From assembly GCA_026184775.1 (NCBI GenBank), contig JANCYW010000008.1, forward strand, positions 186,001-250,000: a stretch of DNA of 64,000 nt. The letters are read 5' to 3'. This DNA is from Cyanidium caldarium. Lineage: Eukaryota; Rhodophyta; Bangiophyceae; Cyanidiales; Cyanidiaceae. A model generated the notes under the pieces. It had not been told where the DNA came from and ran no database searches. It saw only the letters and a program-made list of their open reading frames with translations. Shown here in pieces: positions 60,511 through 64,000 of this stretch (its first letter is position 1; the number at the start of each line of letters is the position of its first letter). A program made the position numbers and the translations under genes.

Positions 60511-62958
60511 ATGTCTCGCGCCCGTCGGGCAGTCTTCCTCGCCCTCCTCTTGCTCGCGGCGGTGTACTCGTTGCGCACGCCAGTCATCGCGGGCACCCTC
60601 CAAGATGTCCCACCGCCCAACCAACCCGACGGCACACCGACGTCAACCGAGCAGCGCTTCCACTACAAGGCGGAGACGCAGCGGGTGATGCAGCTGATCG
60701 TGCACTCGCTCTATAGCAACAAGGACGTGTTCCTGCGTGAGCTAGTGTCGAACGCCAACGACGCACTGGAGAAGCTGCGGGTGCTTCGACTGCGCGAGGG
60801 GGTGGAGGCGGCGGAGCCGGCCATTCGCATTCGACCGGACCGCCACGCCAAGACGCTGCGCATCTGCGACACCGGCGTCGGTATGACCCGCGACGAGCTG
60901 GTGAACAACTTGGGCACCATCGCCAAGTCGGGCACCTCGCAGTTTCTGAAGCAGGTGAGGAATGCGGACAACGACGCGGCCACCCTGATCGGCATGTTCG
61001 GCGTCGGGTTCTACTCTGCGTTCCTGGTGTCCGATCGGGTGGAGGTGGTGTCGCGGCACTTTGCCGCCAACAGCAGCCAGTATCGCTGGCTGGGCAGCGA
61101 CCTGGACGCGTTCACCGTGTCGCCGGATGAGGCTGCCGACCTGGACGGCGGCCAGCATGGCACTTGCGTCACGCTGCACTTGAAGCATGATGACGTGGAC
61201 AGGTACGCCGATGTGGAGAAGGTGGAGCAGCTGGTGACCAAGTACTCGCAGTTCACCGAGTTTCCCATCTATTTATACAAACCGGTGACGGCCGGGGCCG
61301 GTGCAGCGGCCGCGAAGGCGACGCATGCCGATTTCCAGCAGCCGGATGGGAGCAAGGTGGACGAGGCAACCGACGAGTTGCTGGTGGAGGATGCCGCAGC
61401 GTCGGATGGTGGCACGTCGCCCGCCGAGACCCGGTACGAGTACGTGCGGGTCAACCGCGCCAAACCGCTTTGGTTGCGCGAGCCGTCCACCATCGCCGCC
61501 GAGGAGTATCGGCAATTCTACAAGGATTTCACCGGCGACTACGGCGATCCGGCGGAGTGGACGCATTTCCGCGGCGAGGGCGAGGTGGAGTTTCGCGCGC
61601 TGCTGTTCGTGCCTCAGTATCCGGCATTTGACCTGTTCGACGCCACCGCGAAACAGGGCCGCGAGGCGGTGAAGCTGTATGTGCGCCGCGTGCTGGTGAC
61701 CGATCGCCTCGGCGAGAAGCTGCTGCCGCGCTGGCTGAATTTTCTGCGCGGCATCGTCGACTCGGATGACTTGCCGATGAACGTCAGCCGGGAGATGTTG
61801 CAGAAGCACCGGGCACTGGCACTCATCCGCCGCAAGCTGCAGCACAAGGCGATCCAGATGCTGGAGCGGCTGGCCAACGCCACCGACGCCAACGCCTACC
61901 ACTCGTTCTGGAAGTCGTTCGGCAAGAGCATCAAGATGGGCGTGATCGAGGAACCGACGCACCGCGACAAGCTGGTGAAGCTGCTGCGCTTCAAGACATC
62001 CAAGAGCGGCGGCAACTTGACTTCGCTGGACGAGTACGTGTCGCGCATGAAGCGTGATCAGAAATCCATCTACTACATCAGCGGCGAGCGCGAGGGCGCC
62101 ATCGCCAAGTCGCCGCTGCTGGAGAAGTTGCGGCAACGCGACTACGAGGTGATCTTCATGAGCGACCCGCTCGACGAGTACATGTTGCCGCACGTACCGC
62201 GTTACGGGAACCACAAACTGTCGAGCGCATCCCGCGAAAAACTGCGCTTCGGTCGCAATGACACATGGGAAGACCTGCCAAAGATCAAGGAGGCGCGCGC
62301 GCGCCTCAAGCCGCTGCGCCAGTACCTCGAGCAGGTGCTGGCCGACAAGTTGGAGAAAGTGGTGGTCAGCAGCCGCTTGCACGAGACGCCGGCGGTGGTG
62401 GTGAGCGGCCGCTACGGCTACTCGGCCAATATGGAACGCATTTTGCGCGCGCAGGCGCTGAGCAATCCGAACGCGATACCGCACCAGGCGCCGCGCAAGA
62501 TTCTGGAGCTGAATCCGTTCCACCCGGTGGTGAAAGAGCTGGCGAAGCGCATCGACAAGAATCCCGACGACGACACCGCCAAGGAGACGGCGATTCTGTT
62601 GTACGAGAGTGCGCTGATCAACTCGGGATACGCGCTGGACGAGACGTCCGATTTCGCCTCGCGCATGACCCGCATGATGGCCGAGCGGCTCGGTGTCGAC
62701 GGCAACGTGACCATTGTGGAAGACTTGAGCGACTTGCCGCAGGTGCAGCGCACGCCGTCGCTGGAAGAGGAGCACGTGGAGCGCGACGCCGAGCCAGGTG
62801 ACTGGCAGCGGAAGCTTGTCGACAGCCAGGCGATGAAAGCAGAGCCTATCGGCAAGATGGCCGCAGACGCGAGCGATGCAGACGGCCACGGCTGGGCGCA
62901 TCTGGGCAAGAGCACGGATGGTGTCGACGCGGACAAGAGCGGTCGCGATGAGTTGTGA
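60511..62958 (+). CDS. Endoplasmic reticulum HSP90 (GRP94-like)
   Basis: An 815-aa HSP90. A signal peptide (MSRARRAVFLALLLLAAVYSL) starts it and RDEL ends it, an ER retention signal, so it is the ER lumen form GRP94. The GHKL ATPase motifs are LVSNANDALEKL, DTGVGMT, GMFGVGFYS and GTxVTLHLK (here HGTCVTLHLK). The middle domain has the catalytic arginine region (NVSREMLQ), and the C-terminal dimerisation domain follows. The linker near residues 280-320 is acidic but short. It folds secreted and membrane proteins. The start 60511 is favoured by the signal peptide over the open frame upstream. Confidence 0.94.
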   Translation: MSRARRAVFLALLLLAAVYSLRTPVIAGTLQDVPPPNQPDGTPTSTEQRFHYKAETQRVMQLIVHSLYSNKDVFLRELVSNANDALEKLRVLRLREGVEAAEPAIRIRPDRHAKTLRICDTGVGMTRDELVNNLGTIAKSGTSQFLKQVRNADNDAATLIGMFGVGFYSAFLVSDRVEVVSRHFAANSSQYRWLGSDLDAFTVSPDEAADLDGGQHGTCVTLHLKHDDVDRYADVEKVEQLVTKYSQFTEFPIYLYKPVTAGAGAAAAKATHADFQQPDGSKVDEATDELLVEDAAASDGGTSPAETRYEYVRVNRAKPLWLREPSTIAAEEYRQFYKDFTGDYGDPAEWTHFRGEGEVEFRALLFVPQYPAFDLFDATAKQGREAVKLYVRRVLVTDRLGEKLLPRWLNFLRGIVDSDDLPMNVSREMLQKHRALALIRRKLQHKAIQMLERLANATDANAYHSFWKSFGKSIKMGVIEEPTHRDKLVKLLRFKTSKSGGNLTSLDEYVSRMKRDQKSIYYISGEREGAIAKSPLLEKLRQRDYEVIFMSDPLDEYMLPHVPRYGNHKLSSASREKLRFGRNDTWEDLPKIKEARARLKPLRQYLEQVLADKLEKVVVSSRLHETPAVVVSGRYGYSANMERILRAQALSNPNAIPHQAPRKILELNPFHPVVKELAKRIDKNPDDDTAKETAILLYESALINSGYALDETSDFASRMTRMMAERLGVDGNVTIVEDLSDLPQVQRTPSLEEEHVERDAEPGDWQRKLVDSQAMKAEPIGKMAADASDADGHGWAHLGKSTDGVDADKSGRDEL

Positions 62959-63110
62959 AGACAGGGGGAGCAAATAGCGAAGCGGACACCCGTGAAGGTT
63001 GTTACCATAAAGGTCGGTCGAGGGCGCGCAAAGTGCATGCAGCTGGCTCGTCGACAACAGCATCTGCACAACGCACCACCTTCACTTTGTCTCAGGCGCA
63101 CCGCAGCCCC

Positions 63111-63767
63111 TCACAATGCCGACAGGGCCCGCTTCAAGGCGTTCACTTTGTCCTGTATGGCGGCGCGCAACTCGACGTCGTACTGCTCGAGCGCTTGCGA
63201 CAGATCCGTCAGCTCGCCGGCCATAAGCTGCATCAGCACGGACTGCGCCGCCCCCGCCACGGCGGTCTCCGACTTGTCGCCGGGCGCTTTGGCAGCATCG
63301 GTTTCCCCGTGAGCGCCTTGTTTTGTCACCCCGGTGTTGCGTTCCCGCAGCGCCCGCACTCGCGAGCGAAAGTCCGCATTGCCGGTCAGTGCTGTTTGCT
63401 CACTGCTGCCACACAGTTGTGTTTCTGCCTGCACATCGCCGTCGTTGCTCGTTCGTTGCTCCGCCGCTGGCGCTCTGCCGTCCTCACGCACGCATTGTTG
63501 CATCCCGCGCAGAGCGACAGCGGTCTCGTCGGCCCCGAGAAACTCCGACATCGGCAGCGCCCGCAATTTTCGCGGTATTCGCATAATCTGTGCGTGCAGC
63601 GTGTTCCGCAACGACAAGACAGCGTCCTCGCTGAACGAGTGCAACGCCTTGCAGCGCGCCTCCAACTCCACATCAAACTCCGCCAGCAGCGCTTGCACTC
63701 GCCGCTCCCGCTGCGCCTTGTTCATGCGCCCCGCTGCCAACGGCCGGGACGACTGGCTGCGGGTCAT
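63111..63767 (-). CDS. Borealin-like protein (chromosomal passenger complex)
   Basis: A 218-aa protein whose first ~75 residues resemble the Borealin/Nbl1 N-terminal helix: RERRVQALLAEFDVELEARCKAL, then LHAQIMRIPRKLRALPMSEFLG, where the RiPKxLR.M...EFL pattern is the family signature. That helix packs with INCENP and Survivin to bring Aurora B to centromeres. The rest is disordered except a C-terminal helix (LTDLSQALEQYDVELRAAIQDKVNALKRAL). INCENP, Survivin and Aurora are not in this window. The first in-frame ATG is 63767, a second at 63725. Confidence 0.6.
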   Translation of the reverse strand: MTRSQSSRPLAAGRMNKAQRERRVQALLAEFDVELEARCKALHSFSEDAVLSLRNTLHAQIMRIPRKLRALPMSEFLGADETAVALRGMQQCVREDGRAPAAEQRTSNDGDVQAETQLCGSSEQTALTGNADFRSRVRALRERNTGVTKQGAHGETDAAKAPGDKSETAVAGAAQSVLMQLMAGELTDLSQALEQYDVELRAAIQDKVNALKRALSAL

Positions 63768-64000
63768 AGCTGGGAGGATGGGTTTCGGGCTGAAGTGCGC
63801 GCGAAGAGGGCGTCCGACACGAAGCGGGCCGTGTGACGCTCAACTGATGCGAGACGCGCACTGCAACGTTCAGCGCCTTGGATGAGGCAGCGAAAACACT
63901 CCCCAACCACGCAGGGCTGCGCCCTCAAGAGGTGAATCTCGCTGCGTTCTACGTTCGCCCCTGGCCATCACGGAGGGCAAAGTCACCCGTTCAAAACGCG
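63768..64000. other. Region upstream of Borealin-like gene to window edge
   Basis: The last 233 bp hold no recognised gene; they presumably contain the Borealin-like promoter. Confidence 0.3.

Noticed and set aside
1-64000. CRISPR arrays, mobile elements, viral or retroelement remains, secondary-metabolite clusters
   Set aside because: No regularly spaced repeats, reverse transcriptase, transposase, integrase, capsid or synthase modules were found in any reading frame; the window is ordinary gene-dense nuclear DNA.

Overview
The window reads as GC-rich eukaryotic nuclear DNA from a photosynthetic microbe, most likely a Cyanidiales red alga (Cyanidioschyzon/Cyanidium type). Reasons: about 41 genes in 64 kb, nearly all single uninterrupted reading frames (up to 1,762 aa), very short spacers, and plastid-type leaders with an early Phe (an FVTP motif in PurH). 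There is also a cyanobacterial-type BciB/HCAR protein, a plant-type organellar DNA polymerase and a bacterial-type ClpS. Species is inference; a compact prasinophyte green alga is the main alternative.

Layout. 1-11 kb: WDR48/UAF1 (cut by the window edge), plastid 8-vinyl/HCAR-type reductase, a beta-propeller GH43/32-like protein, AGM1, CDC7 kinase, organellar DNA polymerase. 11-24 kb: a small unknown, a sterol-oxidase-like di-iron protein, a Brr2/ASCC3-type helicase with a ruined second cassette, a CGI-58-like hydrolase, APC8/CDC23, a polyol-type SDR, TAP42. 24-38 kb: plastid DegP, UAS-domain protein, CCR4-like nuclease, HIG1 protein, an unknown, exosome CSL4, DP transcription factor, an SPT20-like SAGA subunit, a frameshifted SDR39U1 epimerase, a PfkB kinase, lipoyl synthase. 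38-52 kb: TBC RabGAP, ELO elongase, an FHA-SAP protein, RNase H2B, SIP5-like RING protein, EAF6, PurH, LTO1, ribosomal uL5. 52-64 kb: long-chain acyl-CoA synthetase, a small unknown, an NRAMP transporter with an altered selectivity motif, an RRM protein, an LYR protein, plastid ClpS, ER HSP90 (GRP94), and a Borealin-like protein.

Genes alternate in strand with no operon logic: housekeeping genes for cell cycle (CDC7, APC8, DP, Borealin-like), chromatin (SPT20, EAF6), RNA (Brr2-like, CSL4, RRM), lipids and plastid function are interleaved. The compaction itself is the main structural theme: two divergent genes share one CATG as both start codons, two convergent genes overlap in coding sequence, and several divergent pairs have only about 110-210 bp between start codons. 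I saw no CRISPR array, rRNA, convincing tRNA, transposon or viral element, and no multi-gene accessory system. The best candidates for novelty are the altered NRAMP motif, the FHA-SAP-RVxF protein, the degenerate helicase and the extreme gene overlaps.
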